The notes under the pieces are model-generated. The model worked only from the letters and a program-made list of their open reading frames with translations. It made no database searches and was not told the origin of the DNA. DNA of 5,155 nt from Halobacteriales archaeon QS_9_70_65 (lineage in GTDB: Archaea; Halobacteriota; Halobacteria; Halobacteriales; Haloarculaceae): positions 1 through 5,155 of the forward strand of contig PXSC01000125.1 in NCBI GenBank assembly GCA_003023535.1. Direction: 5' to 3'. Both the position numbers and the translations under genes were made by a program. Positions 1 to 4,882 of the stretch are shown here, piece after piece; position 1 is the stretch's first letter, and each line of letters opens with the position of its first letter.

Positions 1-1362
1 ACCATCACCAACATGGGCACCGAACTCGGTGCCACGTCCTCGATCTTCCCGACCGACGAGAACACCGAGGACTACCTCGAACGCCTCGGTCGCGGCGACG
101 AGCACGTCGAAATCGGCCCCGACGAGGACGCCGACTACGACGACCAGATCACCATCGACCTCTCGGACATCGAACCGCTCATCGCCAAGCCCTCGATGCC
201 CGACAACGTCGTGCCCGTCAGCGAGGTCGAAGGCACGGAAGTCGATCAGGTCATGATCGGGTCCTGTACGAACGGTGCCTACGAGGACATCCTCCCGGCC
301 GCCAAGATGCTGGAGGGCCGCGAGACCAACAAGACGACCGAGATGATCGTCGCGCCCGGTTCCAAGCAGGCCTCCGAGATGCTGGCCCGCGAGGGCTGGA
401 CCGCCGAGATGATGGCCGCTGGCGTCAACTTCTCCGAGGCGACGTGCGGTGCCTGTATTGGCATCGGTCACGTCCCGGCCAGCGACTCGGTGTCTCTTCG
501 CACCTTCAACCGCAACTTCGAGGGTCGGTCCGGCATCGAGGACGACAACGTCTACCTCTGCTCGCCGGAAGTCGCCACTGCGGCGGCCATCAAGGGCGAA
601 ATCGTGGACCCGCGGAATCTCGCCGACGAACTCGGCGACCTCGAGGACCCCGGCTTCGAGATGGGCGACAAGTACAGCCCGGGCATGGGCGAGGACGACC
701 CGGACCTCATCGCACCCGACGAGGCGGTCGACGACGAACTGATCAAGGGCCCCAACATCGGCGACGTGCCGCTGAAGGACCCGCTCGGCGCCGACCTCGA
801 GGGTCCGGCGCTCCTGAAGATGCAGGACAACATCACGACCGACCACATCATCCCCGCGACCCAGGACATCCTGATGTACCGGTCGAACATCCCCAAGCTG
901 AGCGAGTTCACGCTGTCGCGGGTCGACGACTCGTTCGCCCGGCGCGCCCTCGAGAGCGACGGCGGCTTCCTCGTCGCCGGCGAGAACTACGGCCAGGGCT
1001 CCTCGCGGGAGCACGCGGCCCTGTGTCCGATGTACCTCGGCGTCGAGGGCGTGCTGGCCCGGAGCTTCGCCCGCATCCACAAGGCCAACCTGTTCAACTT
1101 CGGGCTCCTGCCGCTGGAGATCGACGCGGCCGACTACGAGCGCATCGAGCAGGGCGACGACGTCGAAGTCGTCGACGACGTCGCGGAGGCCGTCGCTTCC
1201 GGTCAGGAGGAGTTCACCGTCCGCGTCGACGACGACTGGGAGCTCACCGCGACGCTGGACGCCTCCGAGCGCGAGCGGCGCATCCTCGCCGACGGCGGCA
1301 AACTACCGCACGTCAAGAGAAAACACGAGGACGGCACCGGCGCCGCGCCGGCCGACGACTGA
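1..1362 (+). CDS. acn: Aconitate hydratase, C-terminal 453 residues (5' truncated by window)
   Basis: Aconitase interconverts citrate and isocitrate in the cytoplasmic citric acid cycle using a [4Fe-4S] cluster. The reading frame is open from base 1, so the first ATG in view (base 13) is internal. The three cluster cysteines are visible: one in GSCTNG (fragment residue 89) and two in CGACIG (149 and 152), followed by the family block SLRTFNRNFEGRSG and YLCSPEVA. The swivel domain starts near residue 277 (DNITTDHIIPA) and carries the substrate-binding loop NYGQGSSREHAAL (about 329) and SFARIHKANLFNFGLLPL. The large and swivel domains are therefore on one chain, in the compact form of roughly 650 residues that I recall for haloarchaea, so about 200 residues lie upstream. 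The tail is hydrophilic. The gene ends in TGA with no T-rich terminator visible after it. Identification is secure; the exact subfamily is from memory. Confidence 0.97.
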   Translation, partial: TITNMGTELGATSSIFPTDENTEDYLERLGRGDEHVEIGPDEDADYDDQITIDLSDIEPLIAKPSMPDNVVPVSEVEGTEVDQVMIGSCTNGAYEDILPAAKMLEGRETNKTTEMIVAPGSKQASEMLAREGWTAEMMAAGVNFSEATCGACIGIGHVPASDSVSLRTFNRNFEGRSGIEDDNVYLCSPEVATAAAIKGEIVDPRNLADELGDLEDPGFEMGDKYSPGMGEDDPDLIAPDEAVDDELIKGPNIGDVPLKDPLGADLEGPALLKMQDNITTDHIIPATQDILMYRSNIPKLSEFTLSRVDDSFARRALESDGGFLVAGENYGQGSSREHAALCPMYLGVEGVLARSFARIHKANLFNFGLLPLEIDAADYERIEQGDDVEVVDDVAEAVASGQEEFTVRVDDDWELTATLDASERERRILADGGKLPHVKRKHEDGTGAAPADD

Positions 1363-1503
1363 GCGGCCCGCAGTATCTTCTGAACGGACGGTATCGTGGT
1401 CAGCGTGTCGTCGGTGGTGAAGAGACGCCGGACGCGACGGCCCCGGAACAGGGGGTGGGGGAGATCGCCGGGGACCGTCGCTGTCCGGCGTTCGAAAGCG
1501 GGT

Positions 1504-1518
1504 GGGGGGGGGGGGGGG
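1504..1518 (+). repeat. Homopolymer run of 15 G
   Basis: Fifteen consecutive G bases sit directly upstream of the dyad and the first TATA-like box. Runs of this length are prone to slipped-strand length change and to sequencing error, so the exact count should be treated with caution. A preceding GGT and further G runs 40-50 bases upstream make the plus strand a candidate for G-quadruplex formation. Confidence 0.9.
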
Positions 1519-1541
1519 ATGCACCCAATCGGGTGCACCCC
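1516..1541 (+). promoter_or_regulatory. GC-rich dyad, possible operator next to a promoter
   Basis: TGCACCC (1520-1526) and GGGTGCA (1531-1537) form a perfect 7-bp inverted repeat around the spacer AATC. One mismatch further out, GGG pairs with CCC, extending the dyad. The right part also contains the self-complementary decamer GGGTGCACCC (1531-1540), and the left part a near copy (GGGATGCACCC, 1516-1526), so this could be read as two tandem operator half-sites. It abuts the TFB-recognition position of the TATA-like box that follows, where a bound repressor would block the pre-initiation complex. The binding protein cannot be named; a simple hairpin is an alternative. Confidence 0.5.
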
Positions 1542-1551
1542 AAACTTAAAT
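1541..1551 (+). promoter_or_regulatory. TATA/BRE-like promoter element next to the dyad
   Basis: CAAACTTAAAT combines a BRE-like CAAAC with a TTAAAT box. A start about 27 bases downstream would fall near 1573-1576, giving a leader of roughly 50 bases to the GTG at 1627. This would be a second, longer transcript for rimI, in addition to the leaderless one from the box at 1597. No other downstream gene fits. Confidence 0.4.
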
Positions 1552-1596
1552 GCACACGCACATGAATCTTCTGGCCCACCGTCGGCCGTCGGTAGG

Positions 1597-1602
1597 AATA
1601 TA
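1597..1602 (+). promoter_or_regulatory. TATA box for leaderless rimI transcript
   Basis: AATATA is centred 27 bases before the GTG at 1627. This is the spacing expected when archaeal transcription starts at, or one or two bases before, the start codon. No Shine-Dalgarno-like sequence precedes the GTG, which agrees with leaderless initiation and supports this start choice. Confidence 0.55.
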
Positions 1603-1626
1603 GTGCCCTCGGTACAACTACACGGC

Positions 1627-1989
1627 GTGACCGCGACTACCGCGCGCGTCGGGACGGAGGTCCGGGAGGCAGTCCGCGCGGACCTGCTGGAGGTGTTCCG
1701 CATCGAGAAGCGGTCGTTCGCCCAGCCGTGGCCGTACGCGGCCTTCGAGGGGTTCCTCGGGGAACCGGGCTTTCTGGTCGCCGACGACGAGGGGGTGGGC
1801 CGACTCCTGCTCGGGGAGGCGCTCGGGACCCTCGCCGTCGACGGCGCCGACCGGGTGAAACTCGAGGTCCGGGCGACCAACGGGGCCGCGCGGTCGCTGT
1901 ACCGGGAGTTCGACTTCGAGACCCACCACGTCGTCCCCGCGTACTACGACGACGGCGAGGACGCCCACATCATGATCCGAGAGGCCTGA
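1627..1989 (+). CDS. rimI: RimI-type N-acetyltransferase with central deletion (probable pseudogene)
   Basis: RimI/Naa10-type GNAT enzymes acetylate protein N-termini using acetyl-CoA. The N-terminal part fits haloarchaeal RimI well: RADLLEVFRIEKRSF (17-31), QPWPYAAFEGFLGEPGFLVA (33-52). The C-terminal part also fits: VKLEVRATNGAARSLY (77-92) and YYDDGEDAHIM, with the usual Asn85 and Tyr92. Between them, residue 52 runs almost directly into GVGRLLLGEAL (56-66). In intact relatives about 35-40 residues lie here: the central beta strands (a G-Y-V-V-A-like strand, then the H-I/V-K-D-L-A-V-H-P-like strand) and most of motif A, the R-x-x-G-x-G/A pyrophosphate loop. The product is 120 residues against about 155-160 for the family. 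The normally invariant Gly of the Y-R-x-F-G-F motif is Asp (96), a further sign of relaxed selection. The frame is intact and a promoter is present, so a protein may be made, but acetyl-CoA binding looks unlikely. Start GTG is chosen from the TATA spacing. Confidence 0.8.
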   Translation: MTATTARVGTEVREAVRADLLEVFRIEKRSFAQPWPYAAFEGFLGEPGFLVADDEGVGRLLLGEALGTLAVDGADRVKLEVRATNGAARSLYREFDFETHHVVPAYYDDGEDAHIMIREA

Positions 1990-2004
1990 CACGCGACGAT
2001 CGGA

Positions 2005-2027
2005 CGCCCACCCCTTCAGGGTGGGCG
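2005..2027 (+). repeat. Perfect 9-bp hairpin with CTTCA loop
   Basis: CGCCCACCC (2005-2013) pairs with GGGTGGGCG (2019-2027) around CTTCA, 16 bases after the rimI stop. No T tract follows, so it is a poor archaeal terminator. It resembles the left-end hairpins that I recall for haloarchaeal IS200/IS605-type elements. Its loop region shares CTTCAG with the hairpin at 2479-2490, consistent with paired element ends. Confidence 0.75.
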
Positions 2028-2123
2028 CAAGCGACGACACGGCCCACCGATCTCCCGTCGACGACACTCCGCATTCCGAACGCTCACTCTACCGGAGACG
2101 ATACGGAGAGACACGCAGGACGG

Positions 2124-2471
2124 CGAAAACGCGGTTATTGAACGGCCCCGGCCCGGAGTGCTGAACGCCTTCTACAGTATTCCCTGGGGACCCTCGAGGG
2201 CGGGGGCGCCCATGTGACCCACGAGAGCAATCAGAACACGACCCTACGCCGGCTTGGGACGCACTCCCGCGGTGTGGAAGCGTGTCGGGTCGATGGCCCG
2301 GCCCGCGGCCTCGGGCGCACCGAGGGGCGACGGCCGCCGGTAGTGGATACGGCTCGCGAGGGCGGACACGCCGGCCCTCGAGCAGGGCCACCCGGGGGCA
2401 CGCATCCCGAAGTACCCGCGAGGGGAATGTGCCACCGGGTGCGGCATCACCGGGGTGCTCACCGCAGGTGA
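2124..2471 (+). ncRNA. Possible structured noncoding RNA inside the element
   Basis: A BRE-like CGAAAAC and an AT-richer GTTATTG (about 2124-2140) could start a transcript near 2160. The following 300 bases are dense in short inverted repeats: CCCTCGAGGG (2191-2200), a GGCCCT/AGGGCC hairpin (about 2378-2394), and nested GCGG/CCGC around CACC/GGTG just before the right-end hairpin (about 2441-2465). If the segment derives from a tnpB-type element, its last part would correspond to the omega-RNA/reRNA scaffold, which in that family ends exactly at the right end. It does not show the conserved cores of RNase P RNA or SRP RNA, nor a tRNA shape. This is a weak call; high GC alone generates pairing. 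Confidence 0.2.
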
Positions 2472-2474
2472 AAT

Positions 2475-2504
2475 CCCGCGGCTTCAGCCGTAGAAGGAGG
2501 TCAA
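2475..2504 (+). repeat. Right-end hairpin and TCAA terminus of the putative element
   Basis: CGGC (2479-2482) pairs with GCCG (2487-2490) around TTCA. The flanking CCCG faces TAGA rather than TGGG, so the lower stem is broken. GGAGG then TCAA follow at 2496-2504. The form matches right ends of TnpB-type elements apart from the broken lower stem. Confidence 0.5.
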
Positions 2505-2514
2505 AGCCGTTTTG
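2502..2514 (+). promoter_or_regulatory. Weak promoter of the DUF5810 gene, abutting the element end
   Basis: CAAAG then GTTTTG, with the T run centred 26-27 bases before the ATG at 2538, fits a leaderless start. The BRE-like part overlaps the terminal TCAA of the putative element, so the element would supply part of this promoter. Confidence 0.4.
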
Positions 2515-2537
2515 CGGCCGGGCCCGCAACGGCGAAC

Positions 2538-2978
2538 ATGGGATACGCCTGTCCGGTCTGCTCTGACCCCCAGGCCGACGGGGGTCACCTCGCGAACCAC
2601 CTCGCCTTCACCGCCATGCTCGGCGACGACGCACACGAAGCCTGGCTCGACGAGCACGTCCCCGGCTGGGGGGAGATGGGGGAGACCGAACTGGCCGACG
2701 TCGCCACCGAGGAGGTCGAGGCCGTCGAGTTCCCCCAGGTGTTCGAGGACACCGTCGGTGGCCTCGACGACGATGGCGACCCGCCGGCCGAGCGGTCCGG
2801 CACCCTCTTCGACGACGCGGGCCACGGGCACGACCACGCTGACCGCGCCCACGCCGACCGCGTGCGCGACCGAGGCGGGGCCGGCGAGCCGACCGACGAG
2901 GAGGCGGCGGCCATTCTCGAGGAGGCCCGCGAGATGACCCGCCGAATGTTCGAGGACGACGGAGATAACAACGGGTAA
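2538..2978 (+). CDS. DUF5810-type haloarchaeal protein with N-terminal zinc-finger-like motif
   Basis: This 146-residue acidic protein matches my recollection of the haloarchaea-specific DUF5810 family (start GYACPVC, then HLANHLAFTAML). Its function is unknown. Residues 5-21 form C-x2-C-x8-H-x3-H (Cys5, Cys8, His17, His21), the spacing of a C2H2 zinc finger, so zinc binding is likely. The conserved core runs to about residue 72 and includes HEAWLDEHVPGW and EFPQVFEDT. A variable Asp-rich linker follows with a histidine cluster (96-105, including HGHDH), then a helix (about 117-138) rich in Glu and Arg. No signal peptide or membrane segment is seen. The ATG lies 27 bases after a weak TATA-like box. 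It precedes the DUF5809-type gene in the same direction with a 25-base gap, and the two may act together. The zinc finger could bind nucleic acid or a protein partner; neither is shown. Confidence 0.88.
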   Translation: MGYACPVCSDPQADGGHLANHLAFTAMLGDDAHEAWLDEHVPGWGEMGETELADVATEEVEAVEFPQVFEDTVGGLDDDGDPPAERSGTLFDDAGHGHDHADRAHADRVRDRGGAGEPTDEEAAAILEEAREMTRRMFEDDGDNNG

Positions 2979-2983
2979 TACCC
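2975..2983 (+). promoter_or_regulatory. TATA-like box for the DUF5809 gene
   Basis: GTAATACCC overlaps the TAA stop of the preceding gene and is centred 26-27 bases before the ATG at 3004. A leaderless transcript from here would start at that ATG rather than at the GTG two codons upstream (2998), which decides the start chosen for the next gene. Confidence 0.45.
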
Positions 2984-3003
2984 CCGCGTCCGTACGGGTG
3001 GGC

Positions 3004-3423
3004 ATGCCCAGGGGTACGCTGGCGCCGGAGACGTGGACGGCGGCCCACGAGCGCTTCGAGGCGCTCGGGGCGACCGCACAGTCGGTCGTCCGCGAGGTCG
3101 CGAAAGCCATGGAGTTCGACCGCGAGGAGTACGACGACCGGGTGACGAGCGACGTCGTGGAGACGGCCAGACGGGCGATGTTCGCCGAGGAACTGGCGGT
3201 CCGGGTCGACGACGCCGAGGCGTTCGAGGCCTGGCGCGCGGAGACGACCCACGAGGTCCACGTCGTCGGCCACGAGGCGGCCGACCGGGTCGCCTGGCAC
3301 GACGCCCCCGCCGCCGGCCGGGCGGTGGCGGCGACGTTCGGTTCCGAGCCGGAGGCGGCCGTCGCGACCGTCCGCCGGATGGCGTTCAACCGCCTCTACC
3401 GCGAGGAGCTATGCGACCCGTAA
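3004..3423 (+). CDS. DUF5809-type haloarchaeal protein
   Basis: This 139-residue cytoplasmic protein is acidic and predicted mostly helical, with no membrane segment. It fits what I recall of the haloarchaeal DUF5809 family: an APETWTAAHERFEALG opening (7-22), then VVREVAKAMEFDREEYDDRV, and near the C-terminus an AVAATFGSEPEAAVATVRR segment and FNRLYREEL. Its biochemical role is unknown, and no catalytic motif can be pointed to beyond two conserved-looking His/Trp positions (VAWHDAP). An in-frame GTG at 2998 would add two residues; ATG 3004 is preferred because of the upstream TATA spacing. It follows the DUF5810-type gene closely, and its last 13 bases overlap the start of the membrane-protein gene, implying coupled translation. 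Confidence 0.87.
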   Translation: MPRGTLAPETWTAAHERFEALGATAQSVVREVAKAMEFDREEYDDRVTSDVVETARRAMFAEELAVRVDDAEAFEAWRAETTHEVHVVGHEAADRVAWHDAPAAGRAVAATFGSEPEAAVATVRRMAFNRLYREELCDP

Positions 3424-3833
3424 CCCGCAACGCCCTGCTGGTCATCGCCGGGCTGGTCGTCGCGTTGCTGGCGCTCGGCGCGCTGCCCGGCCTGATTCGG
3501 ACCGGCGACCCCTACTACGTCGAGGCGACGATTGCCGCCGGCGGGTCGGCCGTCGCCGGCGAGAACCTCTCCGAACGGCGGTTCCCCTACTCCTTCGGAG
3601 CCGTCACGGCGGCCGACGACGGCCCGGGCCGGTCGGAGCCGTACTACACCGGCGTCGTCGGATTCAAGAAGGCGTTCACGCACACGCCGTTCGCGGAGTT
3701 CGAGGAGTTCGAGGCCCGGACGCCGGCGGCCGTCGACCGGCGCGGTGACTCGCCGACCGGTGACGTCGCCTTCCTGCGGGTCGACGGGACGCGCTACCGG
3801 CTGGAGATCGTCCGGCCGCCGGAGGCAGCGTGA
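3411..3833 (+). CDS. Membrane-anchored conserved haloarchaeal protein, function unknown
   Basis: This is a 140-residue protein that I do not recognise by family name. Residues 8-29 (ALLVIAGLVVALLALGALPG and on) form one hydrophobic segment after Arg2 and Arg6. It should be an N-terminal anchor with the rest outside the cell; there is no lipobox cysteine, so it is not a lipoprotein. The outer part has few charged repeats and contains distinctive stretches: RRFPYSFGAVTAA (56-68), YYTGVVGFKKAFTHTPFAEF (78-97) and a C-terminal strand-like FLRVDGTRYRLEIV. The ATG overlaps the end of the DUF5809 gene by 13 bases with GAGGAG just upstream, which serves as a ribosome binding site. Its TGA overlaps the GTG of the Nudix gene by four bases. 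Lack of Lys/Arg bias and the shared context argue that it is a native gene, not an import. Confidence 0.85.
   Translation: MRPVTRNALLVIAGLVVALLALGALPGLIRTGDPYYVEATIAAGGSAVAGENLSERRFPYSFGAVTAADDGPGRSEPYYTGVVGFKKAFTHTPFAEFEEFEARTPAAVDRRGDSPTGDVAFLRVDGTRYRLEIVRPPEAA
3821..3825 (+). promoter_or_regulatory. Ribosome binding site for the GTG of the Nudix gene
   Basis: GGAGG ends four bases before GTG 3830 and is complementary to the archaeal 16S 3' end. It decides the start in a gene without an early ATG, and contrasts with the leaderless genes elsewhere in the window. Confidence 0.6.
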
Positions 3834-4462
3834 CCGGCGACGCCGACCCGAACCCCGACTCTGGCCCGGGGCCGGACCCTGATCCGAGCCCCGCCGACCA
3901 CGACTGGCGCGTCGTCGAGTCGGTCGCGGAGTACGAAACGGGCTGGTACACCGGCGGCTACGACCTCGTGGAACTGCCCGACGGCGACCGGAAGCGCTAC
4001 TACTGGGCGGAGCTGCCGCCGGCGGCCGTCGTCGTCGCCGTCGTCGACGCTCCCGCGGAGTTCGGGCTGCCGCCGGTCGACGCCGACCGGGCGGTCGTGA
4101 TGGTCGAGCAGTTCCGCCCGATCATCCGGGAGCTGTGTTACGAGCTGCCGGCCGGCGTCGTCGAGGACGGCGAGAGCTACGCCGAGGCCGGCGCCCGCGA
4201 GCTGGAGGAGGAAGTCGGTCTCGTCGCCGACGACGTCGAGCTGATCGAGTCGTTCTGGTGCTCCACGGGGCTGCTGCGGCACGAGCGCGGCATCGTCTGG
4301 GCCGAGGACTTTTCGACCGGCGAGCGGACGCTCGACGGCAGCGAGTTCCTCGACGTCCGGACCGTCCCGCCGGAGACGGCCCGGGAGCTGGCCCGCGAGC
4401 CGCCGGCCAACGACGCCACGATGGAGGGGCTGCTGCTGGCGGCGGCCGACGGCTATCTTTAG
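3830..4462 (+). CDS. Nudix hydrolase, ADP-ribose pyrophosphatase-like
   Basis: Nudix enzymes cleave nucleoside diphosphates linked to another moiety. This 210-residue protein has a perfect Nudix box G-x5-E-x7-R-E-U-x-E-E-x-G-U at residues 109-131 (Gly109, Glu115, Arg123, Glu124, Glu127, Glu128), whose glutamates bind the catalytic metal. EQFRP (93-97) and ELPAG (105-109) are typical of the ADP-ribose pyrophosphatase branch, so ADP-ribose to AMP plus ribose 5-phosphate is the likely reaction, though other sugar nucleotides are possible. Residues 4-23 are an unusual Pro/Asp/Gly-rich tail ahead of the fold, which begins near HDWRVVESVAEYETGWY. The GTG start overlaps the previous TGA (GTGA) and has GGAGG four bases upstream, a strong sign of translational coupling. 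There is no in-frame ATG before codon 91, so an ATG start would remove the first strands. The family is certain; the substrate is inferred. Confidence 0.93.
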   Translation: MTGDADPNPDSGPGPDPDPSPADHDWRVVESVAEYETGWYTGGYDLVELPDGDRKRYYWAELPPAAVVVAVVDAPAEFGLPPVDADRAVVMVEQFRPIIRELCYELPAGVVEDGESYAEAGARELEEEVGLVADDVELIESFWCSTGLLRHERGIVWAEDFSTGERTLDGSEFLDVRTVPPETARELAREPPANDATMEGLLLAAADGYL

Positions 4463-4468
4463 CCGGCC

Positions 4469-4476
4469 GCTTAAGC
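4469..4476 (+). promoter_or_regulatory. TATA box for the rhodanese gene
   Basis: GCTTAAGC, a palindromic AT-centred box, is centred 26-27 bases before the ATG at 4499. It predicts a leaderless transcript, so the rhodanese gene is probably expressed apart from the Nudix gene that ends 36 bases earlier. Confidence 0.6.
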
Positions 4477-4498
4477 CCGTCGTCGCCCTTCGACCGGT

Positions 4499-4882
4499 AT
4501 GGATGGCGAGATCGACGACGAGGAACTGCACGCGCTGCTGGCCGACGACGAGGACGTCCGGGTCGTCGACATCCGGTCGCCGTCGGCGTTCCGGCGGGGC
4601 CACATCCCCGGCAGCGAGAACGTCCCGTTCGAGGAGCTGACCGACCGGATCGAGGCGGTCGCCGGCGCCGACCGGGTCGTCGCCGTCTGCCCGAAGGGCG
4701 AGGCCAGCGTCCAGGCGGCCCGGCTCGTCGGTTCCTTCGACGGCTTCTCCGGGCGGGTCGAGTCGCTGTCGACCGGGGTCGGCGGCTGGTCGTACGACCT
4801 CGAGACGGGCGACGGGGGCGACGGCACCGTCGACGGTGGCGAAGAGCCCGGCGACGGAGAAGAAGAGGAAGCGCCGTTCTGA
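4499..4882 (+). CDS. Single-domain rhodanese-like sulfurtransferase
   Basis: Rhodanese domains carry sulfur as a cysteine persulfide, or bind anions or partners. The 127-residue protein shows the domain in order: a Glu/Asp-rich first helix, VRVVDIRSPSAFRRGHIPGS (20-39), NVPFEEL (41-47), and the active-site loop VCPKGEAS with Cys64 (63-70). It ends the domain at VGGWSYDLETG (94-104). The loop has the six-residue length of sulfur-specific rhodaneses, but the second position is Pro where many have Arg, and it reads C-P-K-G-E-A-S. After about residue 105 comes a tail almost wholly Gly, Asp and Glu, ending EEEEAPF, likely disordered. It is cytoplasmic. It may serve tRNA thiolation or molybdopterin sulfur supply, but nothing in this window ties it to a specific pathway. 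It has its own promoter. Confidence 0.93.
   Translation: MDGEIDDEELHALLADDEDVRVVDIRSPSAFRRGHIPGSENVPFEELTDRIEAVAGADRVVAVCPKGEASVQAARLVGSFDGFSGRVESLSTGVGGWSYDLETGDGGDGTVDGGEEPGDGEEEEAPF

Larger units (their letters stand above)
1363..1626 (+). other. Intergenic region between acn and rimI, G-rich with two promoter-like boxes
   Basis: This 264-base gap has no protein gene I can support. The aconitase-proximal half contains several G runs on the plus strand (about 1451-1472). Then comes an uninterrupted run of 15 G (1504-1518), a GC-rich dyad (1516-1541), a first TATA-like box (about 1545-1550) and a second one (1597-1602) at the right distance from the GTG of rimI. The frame of rimI stays open back to about 1396, but those extra residues have no resemblance to acetyltransferases and cross the G run. 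The only small start here, ATG at 1562, gives 13 codons before TAG and is not convincing. Confidence 0.7.
2000..2504 (+). mobile_element. Putative decayed non-autonomous IS200/IS605-type element (PATE/MITE-like)
   Basis: About 500 bases without a supportable gene are bracketed by a perfect hairpin on the left and, on the right, an AATCCCGCGGCTTCAGCCG hairpin followed by GGAGG and TCAA (2501-2504). Right ends of haloarchaeal IS1341/TnpB-type elements, as I recall them, read C-C-C-G-C-G-G-C-T-T-hairpin-G-G-G-A-G-G-A then TCAA, and TCAA is also the right cleavage sequence of IS608. Here the second hairpin arm carries two changes from that pattern, suggesting decay. No TnpA or TnpB coding remnant was recognisable in any frame. 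Non-autonomous elements of this sort (called PATEs in Haloquadratum) are known in haloarchaea. The left boundary is uncertain by about 10 bases; IS200/IS605 insertion makes no target duplication, so none is expected. The family assignment is from memory and inference. Confidence 0.45.

Noticed and set aside
444..1565. Long plus-strand frame overlapping the aconitase gene
   Set aside because: It is an Arg/Gly-rich shadow frame over a secure aconitase gene; high GC removes stop codons from alternative frames.
1562..1603. Tiny frame of 13 codons starting at ATG 1562
   Set aside because: It lies only about 15 bases after the first TATA-like box, too close to be on that transcript, and has no conserved feature.
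1396..1626. Extending rimI upstream to the first start in the open frame
   Set aside because: The extra residues are low in complexity, cross the G run and show no acetyltransferase similarity; the TATA spacing supports GTG 1627.
2005..2027. Transcription terminator after rimI
   Set aside because: The hairpin is strong, but no T tract follows, which archaeal termination needs; an element end fits better.
2124..2500. RNase P RNA or SRP RNA gene
   Set aside because: The GAGGAAAGTCC-type core of RNase P RNA and the helix-8 GGAAG-type core of SRP RNA are absent.
2089..2529. Coding frames on either strand within the rimI-DUF5810 gap (also 2214-2471 and 2282-2566 plus)
   Set aside because: Compositions are Arg/Pro/Gly/His-rich instead of acidic, unlike haloarchaeal proteins, and I see no resemblance to TnpB or other families.
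2484..3389. Long minus-strand frame opposite the DUF5810 and DUF5809 genes
   Set aside because: Both plus-strand genes have typical acidic composition and recognised families; the minus frame is a mirror shadow.
3033..3410. Upstream extension of the membrane-protein gene
   Set aside because: The extension is Arg/Gly-rich and overlaps the DUF5809 gene; the ATG at 3411 follows GAGGAG and begins right before the membrane segment.
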